29,175 nt of DNA, taken from contig CAYVEQ010000024.1 of the NCBI GenBank assembly GCA_964450835.1, positions 1 through 29,175 on the forward strand, read 5' to 3'. The translations under genes and the position numbers were made by a program. Below are positions 20,797 to 28,764 of this stretch, piece by piece. This DNA comes from Caccocola sp964450835 (GTDB lineage: Bacteria; Synergistota; Synergistia; Synergistales; Synergistaceae). The notes beneath the pieces were generated by a model. It was not told the DNA's origin. It saw only the letters and a program-made list of their open reading frames with translations, and made no database searches. Position 1 is the first letter of the stretch. Every line of letters begins with the position of its first letter.

Positions 20797-21909
20797 TCAG
20801 CAGATTTTCATCATAATCCTGCGGCCGTGTCCGGTAACCACAGGGATATAGCCTTTCAGCTCATCGTCGAGAGCCGTGTCGCCGGTGTCGGCAATCAGGC
20901 TTTTCCCGAAAAGTGCCGCGATTTTGTCCCGCGTCGCAGCCACCGTTATATTTCCGCGCGGCAGCATTTTTATTATTTCCGGGGAAAGCTGCTGGTTGCC
21001 GCGGCCGAAGATGTGTCCCTGTCCGCCGATGACCGTGATTACGAGCGCTCGGTTCTGGGGCTCTTCGGCGGCGAGCAGTTTTTTTATTTCGGACGACGTA
21101 AGATCTTTTCCGAGCTGGAGGCCGTTTTTCACCGCGTCTACGCCAAGTAGCGTCCCGTTTATACCGAGACGCTCTTTTAGGCGCATGGTGGTGGAGCCGG
21201 AACCGATAAGGCAGAGAACGCCGGGCTTTATAGCGCGCGCAAGGCATGAGGCGAGGTTTTCGGTCTCCTCGCCGGAGCCGGCGCTGCCTGATTTGCGTTC
21301 CTGCATGAATTCCGCGTCGTCGGGAACCCGCATGTAGCCGAAAATACGGGCCGACAGCCGTCCTTCTCTGAAGGCATCCTCGTCGATATCCATTACCTCG
21401 GCCTCGGCAAAACACCGCGTTCTGCCTTCGATGAATTTTTTTACAAGTTTCCCCGCCTCGCGCGGCCGCTTCGCGTAAACGGCGGAGTGTATTTTGACGC
21501 CGGCCGGTATGCCGACTGCGGGAATTTCTTCTCCGATTACTGCACAGATGTCTCGCGCCGTGCCGTCGCCGCCGGCAAAGATTATTATGTCCGCACGGCG
21601 CGCGAGCAGCATTCGGGCGGCGCGGCGCGTGTCGGCCGGTGTGGTGCGCGCCTCCGGCTCAAAGAGTTTCTCGATGCCGACTCCGTATTTGCCGAGAAGG
21701 CCGGCTCCCATCGCCCCTCCGGGGCAGAGGAATGTCACTCCGCAGGACGCATCAGCGAACTCGCGAACCGCTGCCTCGGCGCGCAGTCCAGCGCGCGGCA
21801 CGGCACCGAGTTCTTCGGCGCGGCGCAGAGTTTCTTCGCCGTCCGTGCCTTTCAGCGCTACCGCGCCTCCCATTCCCGCCACTGGGTTGACAATGAAGCC
21901 GGCCTTCAT
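20797..21909 (-). CDS. ATP-NAD kinase-like protein (AcoX/COG3199 type)
   Basis: This 370-residue protein has the NAD-kinase/diacylglycerol-kinase fold. VNPVAGMGGAVALKGTDG is at the N terminus, IIIFAGGDGTARDICAVIGE with the GGDGT nucleotide loop near residue 113, PAVGIPAGVKIHSAVYA, and a C-terminal VITVIGGQGHIFGRGNQQLS. This group (COG3199, AcoX-like) is often next to acetoin or amino-acid catabolic genes and its substrate is generally not established. Classical NAD kinase (NadK) has a different C-terminal lobe. It starts at ATG 21909 with AGAGAGAAG upstream, 11 bases after the gcvPB stop. The co-operon placement suggests a role in cofactor or substrate phosphorylation linked to glycine decarboxylation, as inference only. 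Confidence 0.85.
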   Translation of the reverse strand: MKAGFIVNPVAGMGGAVALKGTDGEETLRRAEELGAVPRAGLRAEAAVREFADASCGVTFLCPGGAMGAGLLGKYGVGIEKLFEPEARTTPADTRRAARMLLARRADIIIFAGGDGTARDICAVIGEEIPAVGIPAGVKIHSAVYAKRPREAGKLVKKFIEGRTRCFAEAEVMDIDEDAFREGRLSARIFGYMRVPDDAEFMQERKSGSAGSGEETENLASCLARAIKPGVLCLIGSGSTTMRLKERLGINGTLLGVDAVKNGLQLGKDLTSSEIKKLLAAEEPQNRALVITVIGGQGHIFGRGNQQLSPEIIKMLPRGNITVAATRDKIAALFGKSLIADTGDTALDDELKGYIPVVTGHGRRIMMKIC

Positions 21910-21920
21910 CTTCTCTCTCT

Positions 21921-23489
21921 TTACTTTTTCGGTTCAAAGTAGCCTTTGTATTTTTTGTTGTAGGCGCGCCACGTAATCGCGTACTTCGCTGGGTCGTCGA
22001 AGCAGCCGTGATCTATGTGGTGGACTGTGCTGTTTGCCGGAGCGGCTTTTACCGCCTCCGGCTCCTCGTAGCACATGCGCGAGATTTCTTCAAGCACGGC
22101 GCAGTAGTCGTCGATGTCCTGTTTTGAGTAGGACTCCGACGGCTCGATAGTGAAGGGCTCGGGAATCACAAAAGGCTCGTGGCTCGACCAGTAATGCGTG
22201 CCGAAGTCCGCGCAGCAGCGCTGCACGTCCGCGGTGCCGAAGCCCGTATCCTCTTTGAGCTTCCGCCAGCTGTAACGGGCTTGTTCGATGCGCGGCGGAT
22301 GGTTCGGGAAGCTGACGGAGGCGCCTTTTATCGCGAGTATTTTCTTCATGCAGTAGTTGTTGTTGAGGATAGCGACGCGGGACACTTCGCGCAGTCCCTC
22401 CGCGCCAAGAGCCATTATCCACGAGTAGGCTCTCACCACGACGGGGGCGACGCCCCAGAAAGATTTGATTTTGCCGCAGGATTTCGGCATGTCAAAGTCG
22501 AGGTAGTATCCCTTTTCGGGCGAGTACTCGACAAGAGGTGCGGGAAGATAGGGGCGTAGCTCCGCGCGTGCCGCCACAAGCCCCGTCGCTGGGCCGCCGC
22601 AGCCGTGCGGCGCGCCGAATGTCTTGTGCAGGTTGAAGAATGACATATCGAAGTCCGCCTCGGCGGTTCTCGTAATGCCCAAAAGGCCGTTCGCGTTGGC
22701 CTGGTCGTAGCAGCAGAGGGCGCCCTTCTCATGGGCAAGGCGCGTAAATTCCCTGATGCGGACGTTGAATATCCCCGTGTCCTCAGGATTGGTGAAGAAT
22801 ATCGCCGCCGTGCGGTCGGAGAGAGCCGCCTTGAATGCCTCGATGTCGGGGTATCCCTCCCCGTCGGGCTGGATTATCGTCACTTTGTAGCCCTTTACTA
22901 TCGGCACGGCGCAGTCGGCTGGGTGCGAGAAAAGCGTCGTTATAATCTCGTCGCGCCGGTCCTCCTCGCCGTTGTCGCGCCAGTAGGCGCGCACTGTCGA
23001 GGCAAGCGCCAGTATGCCGTGCGAGCCGCCGCCGGGCTGCATAGAGAATACGTCAAGCCCAGAGATTTCTTTGAAAAGCTCCCCCGTTTTGTAGAATATC
23101 TCAAGTATCCCCTGCGCGGTGGCGTCGGGCTGAAGCGGGTGCATATCCGCCACTTTCGGCTGTCCCGCTAGACGGTCGTTTACCTTCGGGTTGTACTTCA
23201 TCGTGCAGGTGCCCTGCCCTATGTCTATGTTTCCGTCTACGCCGATATTTTCCTGCGAAAGGTGGTTGTAGTGGCGGACAAGCTGAAGCTGCGCGATTTC
23301 GGGAAGGTTCGCATATCCTTCGCGCGTCATGGCGGCGGGCAGAGTGGCGAGCGCCTCCGCCGTCGGCACACAGTCGCAGCATGCTCCGGGAACAAGCACC
23401 GAGCGCTCGCCCGGTTCGCTGAGTTCGTATATGACAGGCTCGTTCCATTTCGCCTGATGGAATTTCTTCATTCTTTCGAGATTGTTCAT
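21921..23489 (-). CDS. gcvPB: glycine dehydrogenase (decarboxylating) subunit 2
   Basis: This 522-residue PLP subunit works with GcvPA as the P-protein of the glycine cleavage system, decarboxylating glycine and loading the aminomethyl group on GcvH. The Lys that binds PLP is in FDMSFFNLHKTFGAPHGCGG (near residue 280). Other marks are VRHYNHLSQENIGVDGNIDI, GTCTMKYNPKVNDRLAGQPK, MQPGGGSHGILA, and FDMPKSCGKIKSFWGVAPVV. The C-terminal part holds the usual SSHEPFVIPEPFTIEPSES block. Full length for GcvPB. It starts at ATG 23489 with AAGGAGG 7 bases upstream, 13 bases after gcvPA. GcvT, GcvH and Lpd are not in the window. Confidence 0.96.
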   Translation of the reverse strand: MNNLERMKKFHQAKWNEPVIYELSEPGERSVLVPGACCDCVPTAEALATLPAAMTREGYANLPEIAQLQLVRHYNHLSQENIGVDGNIDIGQGTCTMKYNPKVNDRLAGQPKVADMHPLQPDATAQGILEIFYKTGELFKEISGLDVFSMQPGGGSHGILALASTVRAYWRDNGEEDRRDEIITTLFSHPADCAVPIVKGYKVTIIQPDGEGYPDIEAFKAALSDRTAAIFFTNPEDTGIFNVRIREFTRLAHEKGALCCYDQANANGLLGITRTAEADFDMSFFNLHKTFGAPHGCGGPATGLVAARAELRPYLPAPLVEYSPEKGYYLDFDMPKSCGKIKSFWGVAPVVVRAYSWIMALGAEGLREVSRVAILNNNYCMKKILAIKGASVSFPNHPPRIEQARYSWRKLKEDTGFGTADVQRCCADFGTHYWSSHEPFVIPEPFTIEPSESYSKQDIDDYCAVLEEISRMCYEEPEAVKAAPANSTVHHIDHGCFDDPAKYAITWRAYNKKYKGYFEPKK

Positions 23490-23502
23490 CTCCGGGCCTC
23501 CT

Positions 23503-24611
23503 TTACGCCAGAATCTCGCCGAGCGCGGACGCGAGAGCCTTTATATCGTTTGCCGACGTCTGCTCGGTTACCGCGAGAAGCGCGCAGCCGGCAAGCTCCG
23601 GGAAGGCCACGCCCAGGTCGAAGCCTCCGAGAATGCCGCGCGAAAGCAGCGCCTCGTTGATTTCTTTCACGGATTTTCCGCTCGAGGCAAAATCCGCCAC
23701 GATTTCCTGATAGGGAACGCCGGAGAATCTGTCAAGGGAAAGGCCCTTGATGCCGGCGAGATTCTTTCTAAGGCATACCTGACGCTGAAGTACTGCCTCG
23801 CCCAGCTCTCTCATGCCGCGCGGTCCCATCGCCGCGAGGTACGCGCCCGCCGCGATGCCCCAGAGAGCCGCGTGCGTCCCGACAAATTCCTTGGCGCTGT
23901 CGCGGTTCGCGAAAGAGGTGCGCTCCCAGAGGACGTCGCCGAATCCCCACTCGCCCTCGCTCGTCGGCGCGATGCCGAAGAGCCGCGACGGGTATTCGTC
24001 GACAAAGCGCGGCTCGTCACGCGTCGCGATAAATCCCGCGACGCCGCCGCCGTAGTTCATATGAAGGCCCAGTCCTTGAATATCGCCGCAGGCAATATCG
24101 GCGCCGTATCCCGACGGGGGCGTGAGCAGCCCCAGCGTCGACGGCTCGACATAGGCGACTGAAAGGGCGCCCTTTTCGTGGGCCATATCCGTTATATCGG
24201 CCGCGCGCTCCTCGATAATTCCGAAGAAGTTCGGGTTCATGACAAGCACCGCGGCCGCGCTCTCCGTCAGATTCGCGCGCAGAGAGTCAAGGCATAGGCG
24301 GCCTGTCCNNNNNNNNNNNNNNNNNNNNNNNNNNNNNNNNNNNNNNNNNNNNNNNNNNNNNNNNNNNNNNNNNNNNNNNNNNNNNNNNNNNNNNNNNNNN
24401 NNNNNNNNTTCGCCAGAATCCCGTTCACGTGGCGGGCAAGCCCCGCCTCGTCGCAAAACGGCTCCGGCAGATCCATGCCGCGCTTCATGCGCATATCTTC
24501 CGGGATGTCGGAAATAAGATCTTCAATCGAGTCCGCTCCGATATAATCCAGCATCGCGCGCTGGACCGATTCCTCGGAGTTGGGAATGTAAGGGAACATT
24601 CTCTTCGCCAT
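23503..24611 (-). CDS. gcvPA: glycine dehydrogenase (decarboxylating) subunit 1 (interrupted by an assembly gap)
   Basis: This is subunit 1 of the two-part glycine decarboxylase. The N-terminal piece begins AKRMFPYIPNSEESVQRAML (a canonical GcvPA opening) and continues IEDLISDIPEDMRMKRGM and NGILA. After the N run the frame resumes with LRANLTESAAAVLVMNPNFF, GYGADIACGDIQGLGLHMNY, GGGVAGFIATRDEPRFVDE and PNFFGIIEE-type blocks, and ends with SANDIKALASALGEILA. About 336 residues are present where the family has roughly 440, so about 100 residues are missing and the 100 N understate the gap. ATG 24611 was chosen (AAGGAGG 7 bases upstream); the ATG at 24614 sits too close. 12 bases after the SDR gene. 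Confidence 0.95.
24309..24408. other. assembly gap (100 N) inside gcvPA
   Basis: Exactly 100 N, a placeholder. About 100 codons of GcvPA are missing, so the true length is probably near 300 bases. Confidence 0.95.
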
Positions 24612-24623
24612 CATCGCGCCTCC

Positions 24624-25406
24624 TTACGCTATTCCGCCGCCGTCGACCACAAGCGACGAACCTGTTACCCACGGTGCCATATCGCTGCACAGGAAGAAAA
24701 CACACATCGCCACGTCCTTAGGCTCGCCGAGACGCGCTATCGGACGCCGCGCGCATTCCTCTTTATATTTATCGTCGTAGACGCCGCCGAGCTGCTCGCA
24801 CTCGCTTTTCAGCATCGGGGTGTCTATGTCGCCGGGGCAGACGCAGTTCACATTGATGTTGTCGGGGCCGTGGTCGATCGCCATGGCGCGTGTCATGTTC
24901 CACACGCCGCCCTTTGCCGCGCAGTACGAAACGGCTTTGTCACCGCCTTTAAGCGCCCAGCCCGAGCCGATGTTGACTATCTTCCCGCCGCCGGCCTTTT
25001 TCATGTGGGGGACGACGTGCTTGCTCATCAGAAACACGCTCTTCAGCGTGACGTTGAGGGCAAGGTCCCAGTCTTTTTCCTCCAGCGTCTCGACGGTGCG
25101 GCGGCGGGCTACCCCGGCGCAGTTGACAAGTATGTCTATCCTGCCGTGCCTTTCCGCCGCCACGTCCGCGGCCGCCTTGCAGTCGGCCTCTTTGGTGACG
25201 TCGCAGCGAATAAACTCAGCCCTGCCGCCAGCCTCGTTGATTTCGCGCACGACCTTTCCGGCAAGCTCGCCGTTGATGTCGGCGATGACGACAGATACCC
25301 CCGCGTCGGCGAAGAAACGGGCGATTCCAGCGCCGATGCCCGAAGCGCCTCCGGTAATCAGAGCCGTTTTGCCGCTCATGCCGCAAAGTTTGTTAAGATC
25401 CAGCAT
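24624..25406 (-). CDS. short-chain dehydrogenase/reductase (first gene of gcvP operon)
   Basis: This 260-residue NAD(P)-dependent oxidoreductase of the classical SDR family has TALITGGASGIGAGIARFFA (TGxxxGIG) near residue 14, the acidic VVIADINGELAG (NAD preference), DILVNCAGVARR, KIVNIGSGWALKGGDKAVSY with Ser, and YCAAKGGVWNMTRAM (YxxxK). Its ending WVTGSSLVVDGGGIA is typical. Two Cys-rich turns (NVNCVCPGDIDTPM) are common in the family. It starts at ATG 25406 with GGGGAGA upstream. It is the first gene of the operon, preceded by a near-consensus promoter. It is related to but clearly different from the last SDR (20004-20756); the substrate is unknown. Confidence 0.9.
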   Translation of the reverse strand: MLDLNKLCGMSGKTALITGGASGIGAGIARFFADAGVSVVIADINGELAGKVVREINEAGGRAEFIRCDVTKEADCKAAADVAAERHGRIDILVNCAGVARRRTVETLEEKDWDLALNVTLKSVFLMSKHVVPHMKKAGGGKIVNIGSGWALKGGDKAVSYCAAKGGVWNMTRAMAIDHGPDNINVNCVCPGDIDTPMLKSECEQLGGVYDDKYKEECARRPIARLGEPKDVAMCVFFLCSDMAPWVTGSSLVVDGGGIA

Positions 25407-25446
25407 TGCTATCTCCCCTGACTTCTTAAAATAGTTGCGTATTCAT

Positions 25447-25456
25447 TGTATACACT
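25447..25456. promoter_or_regulatory. palindrome TTGTATACAC-like, possible regulator site of the gcvP operon
   Basis: An 8-base palindrome TGTATACA (25447-25454) lies about 10 bases below the predicted start of the operon's transcript. Similar TGTATACA cores are bound by some GntR/FCD-type regulators. The identity of the regulator is unknown. Confidence 0.4.
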
Positions 25457-25472
25457 ATTTTCGACAAGCCCA

Positions 25473-25501
25473 CTTATATACCAAAAGCCCATTTTCGTCA
25501 A
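25473..25501 (-). promoter_or_regulatory. sigma-70 promoter of the SDR-gcvPA-gcvPB-AcoX-SDR operon
   Basis: On the minus strand TTGACG (25501-25496), exactly 17 bases, TATAAG (25478-25473). Each box has one mismatch to consensus. The predicted start is near 25466, 60 bases above the first gene. Confidence 0.72.
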
Positions 25502-25829
25502 TAGCTATAAAAGGCCGCTAAAGAAAAACAGAAGCGTCGCAACCCTGAATGCAGCACGACGTGCGCGGCAAGCGCCGCGCCGCCCACGGTATTCACGCCG
25601 GAGTTCGGAATGCCGCAGCGCGTGACAAACAGCCAACTCAGTGATTTTACCATACGCGAGGCAAAAGGCATACGGCGGCGGCGCAGGCGTGNNNNNNNNN
25701 NNNNNNNNNNNNNNNNNNNNNNNNNNNNNNNNNNNNNNNNNNNNNNNNNNNNNNNNNNNNNNNNNNNNNNNNNNNNNNNNNNNNNNNNNNNGCGTACTAT
25801 GTGTCGGCGGAATAGCGCGAAATGACCTG
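25502..25829. other. gene-free stretch around an assembly gap; possible repeat-derived sequence
   Basis: This 328-base stretch holds a 100-N gap (25692-25791) and no supported gene. From the gap to 25498 the minus strand stays open, with a conceptual product (SLSWLFVTRCGIPNSGVNTV and on to LRRFCFSLAAFYSY). It lacks a start and gene-like context. It resembles sequence repeatedly called as ORFs in gut-bacterial genomes, so a dispersed repeat that broke the assembly is likely. That origin is recollection, not verified. Confidence 0.4.
25692..25791. other. assembly gap (100 N) between the gcvP operon and the mmuM region
   Basis: Exactly 100 N, so true length is unknown. The DNA on its right side differs by eye in GC content from that on the left, so a mis-join cannot be excluded. 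Confidence 0.95.
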
Positions 25830-25858
25830 TTGACAAATTATATGGCAACGGTTAGAAT
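25830..25858 (+). promoter_or_regulatory. strong sigma-70 promoter for the mmuM-symporter unit
   Basis: TTGACA, exactly 17 bases, TAGAAT. The -35 is perfect and the -10 has one mismatch. The predicted start is about 25865, giving a leader of about 230 bases before the GTG at 26095. Confidence 0.82.
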
Positions 25859-25859
25859 G

Positions 25860-25884
25860 CCTATATTTCTGATAGGAATATAGG
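25860..25884. repeat. inverted repeat at the mmuM transcription start
   Basis: CCTATATT (25860-25867) and AATATAGG (25877-25884) are exact complements with a 9-base centre. It covers the predicted start point of transcription, as an operator or a 5' mRNA hairpin would. Confidence 0.6.
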
Positions 25885-25943
25885 AGAAAAAGAAACTTGG
25901 AAGCTATCCCATCAAAAAACTGTTGCAAAGGAGCAGAGAGAAG

Positions 25944-25976
25944 ATGATGTTGTGCCTGAGAGGAATAGAACTGTAA
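25944..25976 (+). promoter_or_regulatory. short leader ORF (10 codons) in the mmuM 5' region
   Basis: MMLCLRGIEL followed by TAA, with GGAG about 10 bases upstream of its ATG, in the 230-base leader. It is too short to judge as a gene. It could be a regulatory leader peptide or chance. Confidence 0.2.
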
Positions 25977-26094
25977 AGCAGCCTTTATTGTCGCGCAGAG
26001 GGCACTGAAAAGCCGGCAGCGGAATTTTAAGAACCGTATCATTAAGGAACCAAAAAGAAACGGCAAAGACACTGCATCAGGAGGAGTTTACCGG

Positions 26095-27093
26095 GTGAAA
26101 GCTGATTTAAAGAAAATTCTTGAGAAAAACAGAATCATGGTAATTGACGGTGCCATGTCCACGGCACTTGAGAATCTGGGCGCGGATCTCAATAATGATC
26201 TCTGGACCGCGAAGACACTGGCCGACAGACCCGACCTCGTAAGGCAGGTGCATCTGAATTATTTCCGTGCGGGAGCTGATTGCGGTATAACCTGCTCTTA
26301 TCAGGCTACGATACCGGGTCTGATGAAACACGGGTATACGCTGGAAGAAGCGGAAGAGCTGATTGCCAGTTCGGTCCGTATTCTCCTTGAGGCCAGGGAT
26401 ATATGGTGGCAGGAAGAAGGACAGGCGGAAGGACGCGTTTATCCGCTCTGTCTCGCGGGCATCGGTCCTTACGGGGCCTACCTCTCGGACGGTTCGGAGT
26501 TCAGGGGGAATTACCGTATCGGCGACGATGAATTGTATGATTTTCACCGCCGCAGGGCAGAGATTCTTAATGAGGCGGGAGCGGATATCCTGCTGTTTGA
26601 GACACAGCCTTCACTCAGGGAGGTTCTGATAGAGACGCGGATAGCCGAGGATCTAGGCGCGGACTACTGGGTCAGTTTTTCCTGTCGGGATCGCCTGAGA
26701 ATCAATGAAGGGGATCTGATAAGGGACTGCGCGAAGACTCTGACGAAAGATCATCCGCATCTTCGGATGATCGGTGTCAACTGCAGTAAACCGGAGTACA
26801 TCGTCTCCCTTATCGGGGAGCTTAGGAAAGCAACAGATCTTCCGGTCGCTGTCTATCCGAACAGCGGGGAAACTTATGATCCGAAGACGAAGACATGGTC
26901 CGGCGCTCACGGGAATCTGGATTTCGGTGACTACGCTTTTTCCTACATGAAGGCCGGTGCGGACGCGGTAGGCGGCTGTTGCACGACAGTGGAAAAGCAC
27001 ATCCGTCAGGTAGCCGAAGCGAGAAAAAAATTTCTTTCCGCTGACGGGGCGGCGAAGAACCGGGCGCCGGTGTGCCGGAAACAGGAAAGCTGA
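26095..27093 (+). CDS. mmuM: homocysteine S-methyltransferase (MmuM-type)
   Basis: This 332-residue cytoplasmic zinc enzyme transfers a methyl group (from S-methylmethionine or SAM in MmuM) to homocysteine to form methionine. Marks are RIMVIDGAMSTALENLG at the start, DCGITCSYQATIPGLM, ILLFETQPSLREVLIE, the first zinc Cys in IGVNCSKPEYIVSL, and the Cys pair in AVGGCCTTVEKHIRQVAEA near the C terminus. PVAVYPNSGETYDPKTKTW is typical of MmuM. Full length. GTG start with GGAGGAG about 9 bases upstream. The symporter follows after 23 bases, so transport and methyl transfer are likely linked. The DNA is visibly less GC-rich than the pyr region. Methyl donor unknown. Confidence 0.9.
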   Translation: MKADLKKILEKNRIMVIDGAMSTALENLGADLNNDLWTAKTLADRPDLVRQVHLNYFRAGADCGITCSYQATIPGLMKHGYTLEEAEELIASSVRILLEARDIWWQEEGQAEGRVYPLCLAGIGPYGAYLSDGSEFRGNYRIGDDELYDFHRRRAEILNEAGADILLFETQPSLREVLIETRIAEDLGADYWVSFSCRDRLRINEGDLIRDCAKTLTKDHPHLRMIGVNCSKPEYIVSLIGELRKATDLPVAVYPNSGETYDPKTKTWSGAHGNLDFGDYAFSYMKAGADAVGGCCTTVEKHIRQVAEARKKFLSADGAAKNRAPVCRKQES

Positions 27094-27116
27094 TACCAGA
27101 AGGGTGGATATATCAA

Positions 27117-28550
27117 ATGGAAACAATCACTGAATTTTTCCTGTACATGGATGATTTCATGTGGGGATCGTGGATGACGATTCTGATTCTGGGTGTCGGC
27201 ATTGTCCTGTCCTTCCGGTTCGGATTCCGTTATCAGCGAAAGTTCGGATTCAATTTTAAGAACACATACGCCTGTTTCCGTTCTGAAGGAGAAGGCGAGG
27301 GAACGGTTTCAGGTTTCAGGGCGGCATGCACCGCTCTGGCAAATACTGTGGGAACAGGGAATATCAGCGGCGTAGCCACCGCAATAGTGAGCGGTGGCCC
27401 CGGCGCGCTGGTCTGGATGTGGGTCTCGGCATTTTTTGGCATGTCGACCAAAGCCTGTGAGATTATCATCGGTCAGCGCTACAGGGAGCACTATAAAGAA
27501 TCTATGGATGAGTATGTGTGCGACCGGTCATTCGTGTTAAAGAACGCTTTCGGCTGGAAGAAGGGAGCAGTCATTCTCGCCGTGTTCTGTTTCATCTTCG
27601 GGCCGTGGACGTGCTCTGTCCAGACAGAAGCTGTTACAAGCTCAATGAAAGAGGCGTTCGGAATTCCGAGCATCGTAACCGTGACTGTTATAGGAATAAC
27701 CTGCCTCGTTACGATCTGGGGAGGGCTCAAAAGGATTTCCGGAGTAATGTCGAAGGCCGTGCCGATCATGGCAACTCTCTATATTATCATGGGCCTCGGC
27801 GTCGTTGTAACGAATTGGCGTTCCTTGCCTGACGTGATCGCTCTAATATTTAAGAGTGCGTTCAGTCCGACGGCCGCAGCAGGCGGTTTTGCGGGCGCGA
27901 CTGTAAGGGATGCGATTCAGTACGGCGTCGCGCGCGGGATCTACTCTAACGACGCGGGCACAGGCTACGGAATGATTGCGCACGCAAGCGCGAGGACAGA
28001 CCATCCCGTACGCCAGTCACTCTGGGGCTGGGGCGAAGTATTTCTGGACACATTTATAATCTGCTCGATAACAGCGTTCACTATTATCATTACAGGGGCA
28101 TATTATAAAAGCGACGCGAACTCGGGCGCTCTTACAACTGTCGCTTTCAGCAGTGCATTCGGCGCGGCCGGCGGAATGCTTACTGCCATCGCGATAGCGG
28201 TCTTCGCCTGGACGACCATTATCGGTATGTACTATACATGCGAGAAATCCGTGAACTACGCTTTCGGAGACACCGAACGCAATAAGAAACTGATGCCGGT
28301 ATACATGATTTACTACATGATACCCTGTGTGATTTTTTACAACCTGCAGGCCGATATACTCTGGGCTTTCACGGATGTGCTCTCCGCAGTCTATGTTCTG
28401 ATCACGATTTTCATCATAGCGGCCAAACATAAGGAAATCTTCCGTCTGTTTGACGATTTCTGGAAAAGATATCTGCCCGCGAAAGAGAGCGGCAAAAATC
28501 CGCCTTTTGTCAGTTACGACTGCGGGAAATTTCCCGGCGATGCCGTTTGA
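27117..28550 (+). CDS. AGCS-family sodium:alanine/glycine symporter
   Basis: This 477-residue polytopic inner-membrane protein of the alanine-or-glycine:cation symporter family (AgcS) is a Na+-driven amino-acid importer. Marks are VSGFRAACTALANTVGTGNI (the conserved GTGNI ion/amino-acid region near residue 75), SGVATAIVSGGPGALVWMWV, GMSTKACEIIIGQRYREHYK, a central ARGIYSNDAGTGYGMIAHAS, and GMYYTCEKSVNYAFGD. About ten or eleven hydrophobic helices are visible. The start was set at ATG 27117 with AAGGGTGG about 9 bases upstream and the family N terminus; a longer frame from 27072 overlaps mmuM. The partner mmuM suggests the substrate is a methionine precursor or methylated amino acid, but sequence alone cannot say. 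Confidence 0.9.
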   Translation: METITEFFLYMDDFMWGSWMTILILGVGIVLSFRFGFRYQRKFGFNFKNTYACFRSEGEGEGTVSGFRAACTALANTVGTGNISGVATAIVSGGPGALVWMWVSAFFGMSTKACEIIIGQRYREHYKESMDEYVCDRSFVLKNAFGWKKGAVILAVFCFIFGPWTCSVQTEAVTSSMKEAFGIPSIVTVTVIGITCLVTIWGGLKRISGVMSKAVPIMATLYIIMGLGVVVTNWRSLPDVIALIFKSAFSPTAAAGGFAGATVRDAIQYGVARGIYSNDAGTGYGMIAHASARTDHPVRQSLWGWGEVFLDTFIICSITAFTIIITGAYYKSDANSGALTTVAFSSAFGAAGGMLTAIAIAVFAWTTIIGMYYTCEKSVNYAFGDTERNKKLMPVYMIYYMIPCVIFYNLQADILWAFTDVLSAVYVLITIFIIAAKHKEIFRLFDDFWKRYLPAKESGKNPPFVSYDCGKFPGDAV

Positions 28551-28701
28551 CGGACGGAATGTTTAGCGCGGCTGACTGATGACGGATAAATTTCTAAACC
28601 GTGCGGTTTCCGGCCATAGTTGCAGATCCTATATATTACGGCGCCGGTATTCAGTAAGCGTCAACTCCGAAGGCGGATTAGTTTCCTCATCGTAACATGA
28701 A
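28551..28701. other. gene-free DNA after the symporter gene
   Basis: No supported frame or known element. An AT-rich TATATATTACGG lies at about 28630. The stretch leads into the terminator hairpin. Confidence 0.5.
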
Positions 28702-28744
28702 AAAAGAGCTTATGAAATTCCTCGGAATTTCATAAGCTCTTTTA
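28702..28744. terminator. very long perfect terminator hairpin after the symporter gene
   Basis: AAAAGAGCTTATGAAATTCC (28702-28721) is the exact reverse complement of 28724-28743, a 20-bp stem around TC. A TTTT run follows on the plus strand, and AAAA on the other side makes it bidirectional. Confidence 0.85.
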
Positions 28745-28764
28745 TACCGGGAGGAAGATAATTT

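Noticed and set aside
25940..25985. Possible TPP- or glycine-riboswitch motif (CCTGAGAGG on plus, CCTCTCAGG on minus)
   Set aside because: The remaining conserved parts of either aptamer are missing. The resemblance is a single short motif.
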